This document shows, piece by piece, positions 9,881 through 20,696 of a DNA stretch of 25,304 bases; the first letter of the stretch is position 1; each line of letters begins with the position of its first letter. The stretch spans positions 1 to 25,304 of the forward strand of contig JAYMSP010002261.1 in NCBI GenBank assembly GCA_036897095.1. The letters run 5' to 3'. The notes below the pieces were generated by a model, which worked only from the letters and a program-made list of their open reading frames with translations, was not told where the DNA came from and made no database searches. The position numbers were made by a program, and so were the translations under genes. Source of the DNA: Plantago elongata. Taxonomy: Eukaryota; Streptophyta; Magnoliopsida; Lamiales; Plantaginaceae.

Positions 9881-10620
9881 TGTTAGGTATCCGGATAGAT
9901 CTGGCTATAAGTTAGCCAATCAACCCAAGAACCCTTATGCATGATATAAGATTTAGAACACGGTATTCTACAATATAAACTCTAAATCTACAAGATCACA
10001 TTGTTAAAGAGTACAAGCAATATATATATCTTGATGGAGTAAATCGACTAGCACACAAGAATTCAAGATTAGCCATCTATCCATGAGACTTCTCGCAACC
10101 ATAAAGACGCCTACTCTCTAGAATTTATCCAGAGATATATTTAATTATACCTCTTCAAAGCATCTGCCGAAGAATACTATATTCTATTTATAAACTCATC
10201 TTCATCTTCCATAATTAACCGAATGGGGTTGAGATATTTATAACCTCTACAACTATGAGATCGATCCAATAAGAATCTCCTAACCATATCTTCTACTTAA
10301 CTAGTAAGAATTATCATCCTAATTATTCTTCCTAATCAAGTAAACTTAACTATAAGACAAGATCTAATAATGACAACGAAGTGCATCAGTACATCTCAGT
10401 TGCAATACGCTTCAACTTCAACCAATAAATTGGGGTTCGAGTCACCTTTAGCCGTTAAAAAAAAAAAGACAAGATCTAATAATATCTAGCTACTAATATA
10501 CCCAGAAGCTACGATTCATAAGCTAACTAACTAATTAAATCCAATTCATAGTAAAGTACGAATATGAAGATGTTGATTCGTATCACACCCGTTTAATCGC
10601 AATCGTGCATAAGCTTAACA
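9881..10620 (-). mobile_element. Probable solo copia-type LTR, minus orientation, interrupted by a SINE
   Basis: The block begins TGTTAGG and ends CTTAACA, the TG...CA inverted ends of an LTR. On the minus strand it has a strong TATA context (TTTATAAATAGAATATA, around 10181-10197), and it has no coding content. Without the SINE it is about 630 bp. No purine tract, primer site or partner LTR is seen, so a solo LTR or short LARD/TRIM is likelier than a full element. The flanking pentamers (TATCT and TAATG) do not match, so the ends are provisional. Confidence 0.45.
10372..10465 (+). mobile_element. Short tRNA-related SINE with perfect 18-bp target duplication
   Basis: AAGACAAGATCTAATAAT occurs at 10354-10371 and again at 10466-10483. 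Between them lie about 85 bases plus an A-run (10457-10467). The insert has a B-box match GGTTCGAGTCACC (10434-10446) and, about 42 bases upstream, an A-box-like ATCTCAGTTGC (10393-10403), the spacing of an internal RNA polymerase III promoter. Perfect target duplication, A-tail and pol III boxes together define a SINE. It is unusually short. The identical duplications suggest a fairly recent insertion, later than the LTR it interrupts. Confidence 0.8.
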
Positions 10621-11391
10621 TAATGTTTTCATTAAAACCTAGTGGATCCTTTACTAATCTCGTCAAACTTTTACATGTCTAAATATGAACTCTTTCACCA
10701 CGCAATATTTGATTCTCACTTGTTCACAATTCACATTTATCATTTTTACATGCAATTGCATGAATGTACTAAACAACGTTGACATCACTGATTGGATTTC
10801 AGGCTATTCATGCGTTATGGTGTTTATGAAAGTATCCGAGTTAACATTTCTTTGGCAAACCATTAGCGTATTTTTGCAGGTAGCCTTCAATTTCGTCGAC
10901 CAAGATATGAAACTCACTTCCAAGAACACAGCCTGGAGGTTAATTGTATTACTGTAATTTTCTCTTGTATACATCACTCATTAGCCATTGATCGGGCTGA
11001 GTAGTTCAAAAAGAGAACCAACCGCTATCAAATTCAATAGCAAAACTCCCTTCTAAAATCTGCTCCAATAATCAAACTAATGAAACTTGAAAAAAAAAAA
11101 AACTAGCTAGTCCTAACAGAAAGTATTATAGCTTTATAAACAGATTCACAAAATGTATTATCGTCCATACAGGTTTTCTGTTGCATGAGTTTGTACCTGT
11201 GAACTTGGTATTCTAAGTGACGTAAAACTTGACTGGGAGGCAATATACCAGCAAACAATTACAAAGTTTTACCGACCATCCTCAACAAAATTACAAAAGA
11301 ACGAAATACTCGAACACCTACTTCAACATCGAAAACAGTTTCTGTTTCACAGAGTAAAGGTCATGGCATGTACCGAGAGTTGTCTCTTGTG
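10621..11391. other. Intergenic stretch and 3' UTR of the PRR gene
   Basis: The right part, about 11100-11391, should be the minus-strand 3' UTR of the PRR gene. No canonical AATAAA was settled on. An open frame at 10685-10957 (+, 90 codons) has no recognised motif and is probably chance. A segment at 10801-10938 flanked by TTTCAG and GAGGTTAAT looks exon-like in GC and splice context, but it yields no recognisable protein on either strand. Confidence 0.4.
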
Positions 11392-14300
11392 CTATTCATC
11401 AGAATTTTTGTTTGAACTATCTGGGCCAGTTTGCTTCACAAATTGACCTCTGACTCGAGGGCGCTGTTCTGCTAGTTTCTTCCTGTTATGGTACCGTACC
11501 TACCACCAAACAAATTATAAAGGCTTAATCATTATATCCTAACGTAGAGAACAAATAGGGAACTGCACATAAGATAATACAATAGTTAAAACCATACAAG
11601 ATACTACCTTTTTGGCAAAGCATCTATCCTTCTTCTTCTGACGGAATTTGCTCAAAGCAGCTATTCTACGTGCTATTTTATCGTCGTCAATTTTATTTCC
11701 GCTACCACTGCCGCTACCATCGCCACTGCCACTTTTCCCAGCTTGACAAGCATCACTTTCCGGATTAGCTCCTGCAGCATTAATAGCATTGCTGCTTCCA
11801 TTATGTACATTGCTCACATGATTGCTCCCGGATGCACTTCTGTTTAAGCTGTAGTCCTTAGGATTACTGTCCATGGCTTCACCTACTGCAGTTGTTGATC
11901 CACAATGTGGTGGGGTATCCACAGCCAACTTCTTTGATGAGGATTCTCCATTGTTGGATGATGGCTGTTGTTCCGAATTATGAAACTGGTGGTGGTGGTT
12001 GTCAAAACTATTATGCTGAGGGTGGTGAATGTGGATGCCCTGCTGAAGACCTGACAAATCTGTAGCTTGGATTTCTCCATGCAAAAGTGGTGGACCATAT
12101 CGGGCATCATGTTTAACAGGTCTGAAAGCAGATGGATGAATACCATTGATTACAGATGTTGTTTCAGATTCGTCTTTCATGGAAGATGGATATTTAGGGA
12201 GCTTATCAGTAGTTGAGCCCATATCTAGGTTATTACTAACACCATTTGACCTAAGATGTACATGATGGTCACTTAAATGACCTCGTGTGCAGTGAACTGA
12301 TTCTAGTTTTGCAACTTCAGGGCAATTGTCAATCATAGAGCTGCTTCTTGTGTTTCCATTAGGAGGCTTAAATATGTTTGATGATGTATTATACCTGCAT
12401 GATGGCGTAGACAAATAAATTGCTGCTTGAATAATATACTATATGCTGTTTGAAGAGAAATAAAAGAATTACTGATGAAATAAGTATGAGCAACCCTTTT
12501 TCTTCCGAACCTTGAGAAAGCAGATTGCTCAGATCGGCGCAAGACAAAACGTTCTTCCTGGCTAGATCTTTCTGTATCCGGAGCTCCTCGGTGTCTCTTC
12601 AAACTGAGCTCAAGGTTTGGTTCTTTGTTATTATTAGTCTCCAAAATATTAGTCCCTTCACGAGTAGAGTCAGATTCTCTGCCATCAATAAGATAACTGC
12701 ACGTTTCATAGATGCTGCCTTTATGCCTGTTGAATTTGCATTCAGCAGAGCTATTGTCTTGCCCCAGATCCTTTTGTTTAACAGATGTGTTTCGATCTAA
12801 GTCAACTACGGGCTTGAGTTTTGAATCACTGGCATCGGGATTTTCCATCGGCTGTTTTTCTTTTGGTTCAACATTCCTAGATGTCATTGCCTCCAAGTCG
12901 TTAACCTCTGCAGTATTGTCTACTCGGAAAATAATGTGTTCTAGGATCAGATAAAGGAGAAGGTAAGGCAAAATACTGAAGTATAAAGTGATAATATAGT
13001 ACCAGGTTTTTGTTCATCATGGTCACCCCTTGCTACACTATAATGTACCCTCTTGTAGCTTGAGTTCTCGGCATTAGATCTGATAACTTGGGCACATGTG
13101 CTGTCTTGGCATTCAGCTACTGGATCTATAGGAGACAAAGCTTGAGAACTCTCAACCTCTAAGGCCTGTTTAGTCCAAGAGCTCTGTTGAAAAAAGTAGG
13201 AGATACACACAAGGAATTGTAATTTATAGCTTTCAGAACTAAGTTTTTGCAGCTTATAATGTGAATTACCCATTTCGCATATTCCATAATAGAGAAAAGA
13301 GTTTGTCTTTAGTAAATGGTGTAAAAAATGATGTTCAATTATCATGAGTTGACAGTAACTATACCGGCAATACGCAAGAATCTCAAGACACATTACTCAT
13401 AAGAAATGCATAATGTAATTGAATTATCATAAAATGGTAGGAATATATCCATGTATGTAGGTCAGTAGGTGTGCAAGATGTAACAATTCATTCATTGTGC
13501 TGCACAAATCGGCATCACTCTAAAAGTACGGTAGCAGATTGCCAGACTTGAGCTTCCAGCCATAATAAATATGCATCAAGTATCATCAATATAATTGCAT
13601 ACTTTTTAATTTTTCTATCCAAACATGAATTGCACTCATACAGGGTAAACACATCCTTTTTAAGAATGCAATTCTCTTATTCTAGTAAGGCTGTACAATT
13701 ACATAAAAAAATATTTTTAAAAAAATGAAGAACGAAGGAATTTTTAATCTTTACATGCAAATTATGTTTAGAATGTCCCCCATTCACCGAATTGATGAAA
13801 CATTTAATTAAGCATGAGATATTTAAGATTGGCTGAGAAGATGATCAGAAGTGTTTTTTTTTGCATCAACAAACAACAGGTAAGGCTAGAATGTCCAAGT
13901 GAAAGTAAGTTGAAGCTACCTGGGTTCCACTTCCATCATCACTACCATCGCCACCATTTAAGCCATTACTCATATCATTTTCCCCATCATCACTTCCACT
14001 ATTGTTAGATTTATCACTGCTCTTTGATTTCACTGATTTTTGAGTGTGAGTTCCACTTTCACTGCCACTTCCACTTGACTGGCGAATAGACACGGGGGAT
14101 ATTAGGTTAAATGAGAATAAAATTAATTACTTCTGAACCATGCAAGCAGTGCTGCAGGCACTGTTCAACAAAGATGACAAAATAAAAACCAGTAAAATAA
14201 TCTTTCTTACTAACACACCATTTATTGCTTTTTGACCGGAAAGGACAACGATAACAGTTTCTGCAAAAATAACCATCAGCTGAAATTCACTGTTCTCTAC

Positions 14301-16750
14301 CGTCAACAAGATTAGTACATCTTAATTTTTAACAATTGCCAAGTCTCAGCATTTTCCAAGTATTTTGAGCATTCCTTTGTACAATTTCATACATATGAGA
14401 GTTTGAAAGGAAAAAAAACAAAAAATAAAAGAGTATGGAGAAACCAGGGCTCTATTTTTGTTTCAAAGAACTTCCAGAAACACAATTCCATAATACTTAA
14501 CGTTGAATTACGACTAATTTCAAAAGAAAATTGCTGTATCACAGTGTCCATGAGAATCATCCCAACTTATGGTCATAACTATAATAATAACACAATTTGA
14601 ATAACATTTCATAGGAAAAATTCACTTACACTATGACATCTCCTCCAGACATGTTGCCAGAGGTTTTTAAGCTCATTCTTCCTTATAGGTTTAACCAAGA
14701 AGTCAACTGCACCTTTTGATAGACACTTGAATACCAAACCCATTGAATCATGTGATGACATCACTGCACGTAAATTCCATACATCAGTAGGTTTTAAATG
14801 CATTACTGTGGCATCTAAAAACCAAAAATAATACTTTAATATAGAACATTACTCACTTATCACGGGAACATTCTTGCGAGTTTTGTGACTCATAATCTTG
14901 CTTAGAAGAGGTATCCCAGGTAAAAATGGCATCACTACTTCTGTCAACACAAGGTCAACACGATTGTTCAAGTCTTCCAAAACCTTCCATGCTTGGAGTC
15001 CATTAGCTGCGCCCAGTACTGCATTGACCAGAGTAATTGATATCTAATTTAACCAAAGAAGGAAAAAGGACAATAGAGTTTAACAAGATACCGCGTATAG
15101 AAAACATGTACAGAAGTAGAATAAGGGCTCTTTAGAAATATTAGCACTGGAAGCATCAAATAATTAAACGGCTGTCCTTCAAAAAATGAAAACAAAATAC
15201 TGACTTCAAGGGCAAACAAAAAAAGATGCCAATCCTAAGAGACAAGAAACCAATAAATCACAATGCCTTACTTTTAAACCTACTAAACATATTGGGTTGA
15301 CTTAAAGTATATGAAGTTCTATCATCTTCAGTAAAGATGAACTTTCGACCACTACAAGTTATAATCATGGAAGCAGAATTCTACAAGTCTAATGGGTCAG
15401 ACATGCACGAAACATACAAGTGATCATATACTGCAAAAGAAAATTTTCGTACAAAAAACAGGCCCGTAAAGTTGCTGAAAGTTTCTGGTTCCCCATATAC
15501 AACATCAATGTACCACTTTATACTTGGAAATTAAGGAATGTATTTCCCCACCGGTGACCATTAAAGTATACATGACTTTTAAGCTTAAATAAGAATCATC
15601 CTTGGAGAGAAGGGATAAAGTGAAAGAAATTGAAAAAACAGGAAAACTGAACTAACTAAGTCAGAATTCAAGCAATATTAGACAATAGAAGTCCCAGTTT
15701 TGCACCTTCACCAGTAATATATGCCAGTAAACCCTCTAGGGAAGCCCGCTACATTTTAGCCCAAATTAGGTATTCTCAGACAATTTTTTTCTTCAAATGT
15801 TTTTAAACGTTATATGCATATATATGCTATTGTAATCCGTGAGCACAAAAGACCAGTCATTTGATTTAATTTATTTTATTTTAACTCTTGTTTAAAAAAG
15901 CACGTGATGCAAAAACTTAAATTTAAAGTAGCGTGTGGATTGCAATATACGCCAGCTCCGATTTTAAGATACGAGATCATCCGGAAACAGTAAGTTTTAT
16001 ACATGCTCTTAAATGGTATCTAAATGCATTTAGTGTTTCTTCCACATTCAATATATACAAAGAGGAAAACACAATAAATCAAGAGCTTGCCCAGGATATA
16101 TCAATTACGCTACATATTTAGATGAACAGACCCCTGGCTAAACTCCGGCATAGAAACAGATTACATGGGGGGCATAACGACAAGGTAAACAAGTCAAGCT
16201 CATGTGCGTCAGTATGTATCTGATATTTCTAGCAAGTTAGTTTTGTGTGTTATGAGATCACTCCTAGCAGAGCAAACAAAATGCTTATTGGAGGTGATTC
16301 TATATAGAAATAAATTCGAGAAACAGGTTTGACACTGATGTTATCTCAAAAAGCATCATACATGATACAACCTTGCTTCTCAAGTCTCATACTCTCAGTT
16401 ACTCATAACTGAAAGATTTAAGAAACACGGATTTTTATTTTTTTTTGTCACAATCTCCTTTGACTTAAGCAGATTTACCTACCTTCATAATTACAGTTCC
16501 GGAGCAGAGCCGTGACAATATGGCGCGTAGAGTCATCATTCTCCACCAATAGGACACGAATGGATTCAACATGAAGGAATCTCGCCCAACACACCGTTGT
16601 CGACTGAGGCTGCTGTTGTTTATGTTGTACTTTCAAAGTGCGTGTACCTTGCAACCCACTTCCAGCGCCAGATGTCCCAACTTCATTAACACCATGCACC
16701 ACATTTCGTTCGTCCGGCGGATCCTTTTCACCATCAGCATCGATATTCAT
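11392..16750 (-). CDS. PRR7: PRR7-like pseudo-response regulator (circadian clock), 8 coding exons, 735 aa
   Basis: Coding exons in transcript order: 16750-16483, 15018-14857, 14763-14630, 14078-13920, 13183-13003, 12919-12511, 12394-11608, 11499-11392. The joined frame is 735 codons, close to Arabidopsis PRR7. A pseudo-receiver lies at about 64-185: [10 protein letters not shown] keeps the acidic pocket and Lys168 is in FLVKPIRK, but the phospho-acceptor Asp is Glu116 (LTEVVMP), the hallmark of PRRs. A Ser/Gly-rich linker (189-241), SSWTK and the [11 protein letters not shown] region, and His/Asn-rich and GS-rich stretches follow. The CCT domain is at about 680-723 ([14 protein letters not shown], then [15 protein letters not shown]). 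PRR7 proteins are nuclear daytime repressors of CCA1/LHY. The ATG at 16750 is the only in-frame ATG before an upstream stop near 16814. Choice between PRR7 and PRR3 rests on recalled linker similarity. Confidence 0.93.
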
Positions 16751-17570
16751 TGAAATAACTCCTGCCAACCATCCAACCGCTAATGATGAAGCTAAGGGGG
16801 CAATTGACCAATTTCAGTCAAAAAATCTGATAATCTCGCAAACGAAAATAATAAGGCAGCCCACAGCTAATAGTAGAAGCTTAGCCCTTCCAAAAATCTA
16901 AACCTTTACATAAACAAAAGAAACATACAATCCAAATCTACAATACTACTTTCAAAATAAACAGAGCAGCACAAAATGTTTGGATATAGATTTCACCCAA
17001 GAGAATTCGAAGCAAACCGTTGTTGATCCTCTTCGAAAGACCCCTCGATGTTCCACGGATCTATCCAAACTCAAACCATAGCCTGTCCACAACAGAGCAG
17101 TGAATCAAACAGCAAAATGAGTCTCCAAACCCTAGCCTTAATCATTTACAAATCAATTATCCTTCAACTTACTACACACTCTAGCAATTCAAATGAAAAC
17201 TACTGCATTCACCCATGATTATATCAATCAAACAACTAATAAATAGATAACACTTACACAAGCAGAAAATGACCGAGCAGAAACTAGCTATACAAAAGTA
17301 ACATGAAAACCAAAAAAAATAAGCTCAAATCAATCATCACAGAGAAAATCAGCACAATTGCAAAAGTACCTTCAGCAACGGATCAAATCCTGCTGGATTC
17401 AGAGCAGCAAAGCTTCTTCACCAGATAAAATCGAAAGGAATTTGAAATTGACTGAAATAGAGATATATACAGCAAGGGAGCAAGATCAAATCTAATGGAT
17501 TTCGAATGGTTTGGGCCAAAAATGGAGATAAAGGTTACTTTTTGTTTAGGGTTCTCTCTCCACTACTACA
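16751..17570 (-). other. Spliced 5' leader of the PRR gene with upstream ATGs
   Basis: An untranslated first exon seems to run from about 17570 to 17371, ending ...GCTGAAG before GTACTT. A good acceptor (TTGTGGACAG) places the next leader exon from 17082 leftwards. The leader exon holds short upstream ORFs, including ATG at 16772 whose 12-codon frame ends at TGA 16734-16736, overlapping the main ATG out of frame. A further intron ending at the AG at 16764-16765 would remove that ATG. Exon limits are inference from splice signals. Confidence 0.5.
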
Positions 17571-17595
17571 TAAGAAACAAAGAAATGCAGAGAGA

Positions 17596-17605
17596 TTTTT
17601 ATATG
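17596..17605 (-). promoter_or_regulatory. TATA box of the PRR gene
   Basis: On the minus strand the sequence reads CCATATAAAAATC, followed about 30 bases on by CT-rich sequence, which suits a start near 17565. A TATATATCT at 17462-17470 lies inside the presumed leader and is the less likely choice. Confidence 0.45.
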
Positions 17606-17815
17606 GAGTTTATGTTCTTGTTCGAAATAACGATTATTTTCCAGTATGATGACGCGGAATTTCTGCAGGCTGATAGGACGACACGTAGGATTAAAACTGA
17701 CCACGTAGGACGATTTGAGGGGACGTGTGTAGGATGAGGTGGACACAATCAAAATGAGAGAGTTGAATAGCCTTGAGCGAGATCAAAACAGATTTGAAGC
17801 CTCAAAACCAAAGCA

Positions 17816-17842
17816 CACGTGGCTGTTTCACTAAAAATATCT
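17816..17842 (-). promoter_or_regulatory. G-box and evening element in the PRR promoter
   Basis: CACGTG at 17816-17821 is a perfect G-box and AAAATATCT at 17834-17842 (+ strand) is a perfect evening element, 12 bases apart and about 250 bases upstream of the presumed start. CCA1/LHY/RVE proteins bind evening elements, and bZIP/bHLH light factors bind G-boxes, in PRR promoters of model plants. Further ACGT cores lie at 17682, 17703 and 17724, including two copies of CACGTAGGA. Confidence 0.65.
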
Positions 17843-18106
17843 GGTTTCTGTAACGGAAATAAACGCTGTTGTGTCGGACGTTGAGTGCAAGTCTTAGTCA
17901 TGTGTACAAAGCTGACGCCGTCAGTTCTTATCTACTCGAATTCAACGGAACTTTATCTTTTACCTAAATTACGGGTTTCTCCCCAAATAAATTTTTTTAA
18001 TTACATTATCTTGCTTTGGTTATCTTAAGATTCTTAAAAGTGTAAAAATTTACTTAAATTGCATATTTGCATCAATTTATTGAAAAGATCTTTCTCCTTG
18101 ATAAAA

Positions 18107-18245
18107 AAGGTTGTTTTTTAAGATATGTTATCTTCAACTGAATCGAACTGAATTTAATTAAAATGAACTAAAATAAGATATAAATTATAACTACGCCGAG
18201 TTGAATTGAACTTAACTTAACTTAATTTAACTGAAGTGATTTTAA
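18107..18245 (+). mobile_element. Diverged MITE copy A (CAACTGAA family)
   Basis: It starts near GGTTGTTTT, then TTATCTTCAACTGAATCGAA, and ends near TTAACTGAAGTGAT. Its centre (18175-18211, ATATAAATTATAACTACGCC) matches the reverse complement of the centre of copy B at 18615-18653. The ends are eroded and no target duplication was identified. Confidence 0.4.
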
Positions 18246-18293
18246 GTTTAAAATAACAGAGGCTTACAAAAGCTATCAACAATAATACTATAA

Positions 18294-18487
18294 TACTCCT
18301 TCCGTCTTTGATTGAACTTTTCATTGTTCGAGTCGCTTGTTTCAAGAAAATAACATATAACATAAAAAGGATAATAATAAAAATAGAAAAAATAAAGTGG
18401 ATAAAGTATGAAATAATTTGAATAGCGTGTGAAATATAGTTAATGAAGTGTAAGATATAGAAATGTTATTTTGAAATAGTAGGAAGG
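18294..18487 (+). mobile_element. Stowaway-like MITE relic
   Basis: The left end TACTCCTTCCGTCTTTGATTG matches the common plant Stowaway/Tc1-mariner end (CTCCCTCCGTC) next to TA. The right side ends near GTAGGAAGGGA, only partly complementary, so the copy is eroded or the end is truncated. Confidence 0.35.
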
Positions 18488-18551
18488 GAAATTTAAATTT
18501 CGCACCAAAAAAAAAGGTACTCCATGAAACTAAGTTCGAGATGAGACGAAG

Positions 18552-18757
18552 GTTGTGTTCTCTTCAACTGAAGATCAATTCAGTTCAGTTCAGTCCAATT
18601 TAGTTCAGTGTAGTTCAGTTCAGTTCAGCTCGGCTTAGTTATAATTTATACCTTACTTCAGTTCTGTTTAGTTCAGTTCAGTTCTGTTTAGTTCAATTAT
18701 GTTCAGTCCAGTTCAGTTGAATTCAGTGCAGTAGATCTCAATTGAAGAGAATACAAC
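18552..18757 (+). mobile_element. MITE copy B with 24-bp terminal inverted repeats and CAGTT-rich body
   Basis: Left end GTTGTGTTCTCTTCAACTGA and right end TCAATTGAAGAGAATACAAC are inverted copies with two mismatches. The body consists of GTTCAGTTCAGTTC-type pentamer repeats around a central GCTCGGCTTAGTTATAA. At 206 bp with no coding capacity it is a non-autonomous DNA transposon. The superfamily is not fixed because no clear target duplication is visible. Confidence 0.65.
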
Positions 18758-18877
18758 AAAAGTGAGCATATTTATCCATTTCAATAACTAATTTCCTATT
18801 AGTAACTAATTAAAAATCTCATTCAATAAAGTGTCGTAAGTAAATACTAGTATTATTAACACGAAATATATGAAAGG

Positions 18878-19569
18878 TTTTGAGTTTTTGACCATTTAGC
18901 CTTCTGTATCTTTCATAATAGGGCATTTACCCCTCTGTATTATTTTAATAGCCATTTTACCCCCTCCAATTTTAGAAATAGATGCAATTTGTCCTGATTG
19001 GTGCAATTTACCCCCTCGTAATTCATGAAGTTTCTTTTAAATTCTGTTTCTTACTTCCACGATCTAAAAGATAAATGATAGTATAACATAATTATATAAT
19101 AAAAATAAAAATATTTTTAAAATATAATTTTGTTATTTATTTAACTATAAGTAATTTGTGGTTAACTAAATTTTAAAATGGTTGACGAAAAAGTAATAAA
19201 AAAAGTTGAGATTAATACGTATTAGTAAATTGGAATTAATACGATATATAATAAATTAACCTTAACTTTTTTCTTGTCGATTTTTCGGTAAACCGTTTTT
19301 AAATTTAGTTCACTCAAATGCCTTTTAAACGATAATAGTTAAATAATTAACCAAATTATATTTAAAAGAAATTATTTTTTATTTTTATTATATAATTGTA
19401 TTTTATTATTTATGTTTGGGATCGTGACGGAGATGGAGTAAATTACACCTATCATGACTGCACCTATTTCTTAAATTTATGGGGTAAATTGGCTATTTAT
19501 AAAATAATATAGATGGGTAAATGGTCTATCACTAAAAATAAAGGGGTGTAAATGGTCAAAAACTTAAAA
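18878..19569. mobile_element. Foldback / MULE-like non-autonomous element, about 0.69 kb
   Basis: The outer 100-150 bases of each side are inverted copies: AGTTTTTGACCATTTA with CATTTACCCCTCTGTATTAT on the left against the complement of ATAATATAGATGGGTAAATG and AATGGTCAAAAACTT on the right. Similarity continues inward (AACTAAATTTTAAAA near 19166 against TTTTTAAATTTAGTTC near 19297), so nearly the whole unit is one long hairpin around a centre near 19225. Flanking AAAGGTTTT (18873-18881) and AAAGATTTT (19567-19575) could be a 9-bp target duplication with one mismatch, which would suit Mutator-like elements. It has no coding frame. Confidence 0.65.
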
Positions 19570-19827
19570 GATTTTAATATGGCATTTTTTTTAGAAGTTC
19601 CACTCTTTACTTCTTTTGTTCATTATCCCAATTGTATACGTGACAGCGAAAGCTTATGAACCTTTTTATTGAGCATTTTATATTTGTTCTTCTACTTAAT
19701 TTGTAACTTATTCACAACCACTCATTTTAATAACTTCGTGTGCTTATTCAATTAGTAGAGTATTAGACATGGATTTCTCACCAGTGATTTCTTCCACGGC
19801 TTTCGTAAACTGATTCCAACAAATTAA

Positions 19828-20080
19828 GGGGCTGATTGGAGTAGCATCTAAATGCCCGTTCGGATGCTACTCGAAGATTTTGTATTTATTTTAGCATTTA
19901 AATGTCGAAGATCGAAATGCCTCTACAGGAGTAATATTTTTCTCTACATATATAACAAACATATAATATCCTATCCAATTACAATTTTATACCAAACGCA
20001 ATTTTAACAATCTCATTACAATTCTGATTACTATTCAGACATTTAAATCGGGACATTTAAGTCGCATGTCAATCTGCCCC
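19828..20080 (+). mobile_element. Tourist-like (PIF/Harbinger) MITE, 253 bp
   Basis: The ends GGGGCTGATTGGAG and CAATCTGCCCC are inverted copies typical of PIF/Harbinger MITEs, and both flanks are TAA (19825-19827 and 20081-20083), the superfamily's 3-bp target duplication. Sub-terminal CATTTAAAT-type repeats lie on both sides. No coding capacity. Confidence 0.7.
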
Positions 20081-20083
20081 TAA

Positions 20084-20696
20084 ATTTGTCTCGCCAAATT
20101 CAGGTACTATACTAAGATCAGATTAACTAAATTACCAGTATTTGTCATGCAAGAGCCGACCAGCCAAGCATCCGTTAATTTGTACGTCAACGTGCTTATT
20201 AGTATGTCATTCATGTGATTAGGCAGAAATGTCCCGATTCTAGAAAAATCTAGGTAGATCGTTTATCCTAGCCATCCATCCATATATTACACACTACAAT
20301 ACAATAATAGTTTTGATTAATATGCACCATATCGTTAGGACTCTTTTCAACATGTTACTTGCACGTTACACGATATATTTATCATGGAGTATCATGCTAA
20401 GGTAGTAGCAAAGTAAGTACTACATGATTATGCAGGGTGGGAAGATGGGCGAGGGGGGATTCTATTGTACTGAATTATATCGTTCTAAACTTTAAATCAT
20501 GAGTACATTTCTAAATATACGAGGATACTTTGGTCGAATTCACTTTTAATTTAATTCTTACTCGTCTAAAGATAATGTGTTGAATATCATATTTGTATCT
20601 CTTTAAATGAGGTGTTGAATTTTATTTTCTTTAAATGAATGAAATGTTTGAATTTATTATTTTGCTTTTTTGCATACTATCTGATTCCAGTCCCAC
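20084..20696. other. AT-rich intergenic sequence, nothing recognised
   Basis: No long frame, inverted repeat or RNA-like structure stands out. It lies between two MITEs, within the long gap separating the PRR promoter from the 3' end of the adenylate kinase. Confidence 0.5.

Noticed and set aside
10372..10465. A functional tRNA gene
   Set aside because: A- and B-box-like sites are present, but no cloverleaf with acceptor stem could be paired, and the A-tail and target duplications mark a SINE.
12395..12510. Reading through PRR exon 6 to the GRKRVAH sequence as an exon end near 12493
   Set aside because: Using a donor there puts a stop into the next exon. The donor at TCAAG/GTTCGG (12511) restores the SAFSRYN sequence typical of PRR7 proteins.
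12525..12954. Two + frames of 80-91 codons
   Set aside because: They run opposite PRR exon 6 and are explained by its composition.
16751..16768. PRR start at 16768
   Set aside because: That codon is TTG; the first in-frame ATG is 16748-16750.
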